Shown: positions 11,934 to 12,273 of the stretch, in pieces
Layout of the letters: each line of letters opens with the position of its first letter
Numbering within the stretch: the stretch's first letter is position 1
Assembly (NCBI RefSeq): GCF_032823475.1
Contig: NZ_CP127912.1
Coordinates: 1-12,273, forward strand
Source: Acinetobacter sp. SAAs474
Lineage (GTDB): Bacteria; Pseudomonadota; Gammaproteobacteria; Pseudomonadales; Moraxellaceae
Length of the DNA: 12,273 bases
Direction of reading: 5' to 3'
Made by a program: the position numbers and the translations under genes
Notes under the pieces: model-generated
Told to the model about the DNA's origin: nothing
The model's input: only the letters and a program-made list of their open reading frames with translations
Database searches by the model: none

Positions 11934-12273
11934 ATGGGCGAAAAAGTCAAAACTTATGCAGTCAGATTGGATCCACAAGTGGCCGAATTTTATGATCAAT
12001 TGGCTAATTCAGAAGGAATCAGAACCAGTAAGTTATTCAGTAAGATTTTGACCAATGATTTTCAATCTATTGCTGTTAAGCATCAGGCAGATCGTATTGA
12101 GGATCTGGTGAATCGATTAGAAAAGCGAATAGATGACTTTGAGGAAGATAATAATTTTTCTGAAAAATACTATGAAGATTTTTCTGGACTCTATTTCATG
12201 ATGTTATGGACATTAATGAAAAATGGGGCCTCTAAAGATGAGGTTCGAATGATGCAAGCTAAAGGTTATTCAT
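11934..12273 (+). CDS. ribbon-helix-helix DNA-binding protein, continues across the end of the window
   Basis: The frame is open to the last base. Joined to base 1 it runs nine more complete codons to a TAG at 30-32, giving 123 residues. Residues 6-43 look like a ribbon-helix-helix fold: a short strand (KTYAVRLD), helix PQVAEFYDQLANSEG, then a helix beginning RTSKLFSKIL. Residues 46-72 are charged and probably coiled coil (ADRIEDLVNRLEKRIDDFEE). The C-terminal third (FSGLYFMMLWTLMKNGASKDEV) is not recognised. Such proteins on plasmids act as autorepressors, copy-number or partition factors, or relaxosome accessory proteins; no relaxase gene is present here, so the first possibilities are more likely (inference). 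A possible promoter TTGAAT (11877-11882), 18 nt, TACAAA (11901-11906) lies upstream, and spaced TGTAC motifs in the leader could be its operators. The ribosome site is weak (AAGAG at 11920). It is translationally coupled to the mini-protein gene at 32. Confidence 0.75.
   Translation, partial: MGEKVKTYAVRLDPQVAEFYDQLANSEGIRTSKLFSKILTNDFQSIAVKHQADRIEDLVNRLEKRIDDFEEDNNFSEKYYEDFSGLYFMMLWTLMKNGASKDEVRMMQAKGYS

Overview
The window looks like a complete small circular plasmid of about 12.3 kb from Acinetobacter or a close Moraxellaceae relative. It has a Rep_3-family initiator with 22-bp iterons, five XerC/XerD recombination sites of the Acinetobacter 'pdif' type (GTTTCG(T/C)ATAA arm, 6-bp spacer, TTATGTTAAtT-type arm), and HigBA and MazEF-type addiction modules. 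The gene running off the right end resumes at base 1 and stops at 30-32, where the next gene starts with a 1-nt overlap. This strongly suggests that the two ends join. No relaxase, conjugation gene or antibiotic-resistance gene is visible.

Layout. (1) 11934-12273 plus 1-32: a ribbon-helix-helix protein, coupled to a 57-aa CxxC...CxxC mini-protein (32-205). (2) Two tandem pdif sites (211-238, 268-295), then a module holding an endonuclease III-like gene, closed by an inverted pdif (1193-1220). (3) 1221-3428: a noncoding stretch with DnaA-box-like sites and a possible small RNA, then higB/higA behind a perfect palindromic operator, an acid-stress chaperone gene (hdeA), and a decayed ISNCY-like transposase. 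(4) 3429-8334: a 4.9-kb, very AT-rich module between inverted pdif sites. It carries the remnant of a BrnA-like antitoxin, then an SMP-30-type sugar lactonase divergent from a run of genes: SDR sugar dehydrogenase, small membrane protein, DUF421 membrane protein, MscS channel, SemiSWEET sugar transporter and a truncated GNAT. (5) 8335-11633: the backbone, with a MazEF/PemIK-type pair, a HTH protein that has a duplicated 21-residue block and a C-terminal membrane segment, repB, the iterons and a noncoding region of TTCGCTTCGCTC-like repeats and hairpins. (6) 11632-11904: spaced TGTAC motifs upstream of the ribbon-helix-helix gene.

How the parts may work together. RepB and the iterons replicate the plasmid and the two toxin-antitoxin pairs stabilise it. 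Host XerCD acting on the pdif sites explains the modular build. The 3429-8334 module reads as a sugar-handling cassette: SemiSWEET brings a sugar in, the SDR oxidises it to a lactone, the lactonase opens it to a sugar acid, and MscS could vent osmotic stress. The substrate is not determined by the sequence. The two pdif sites at 268 and 8307 are identical in all 28 bases, including the spacer, and are inverted, so 8 kb of the plasmid could be an invertible segment.
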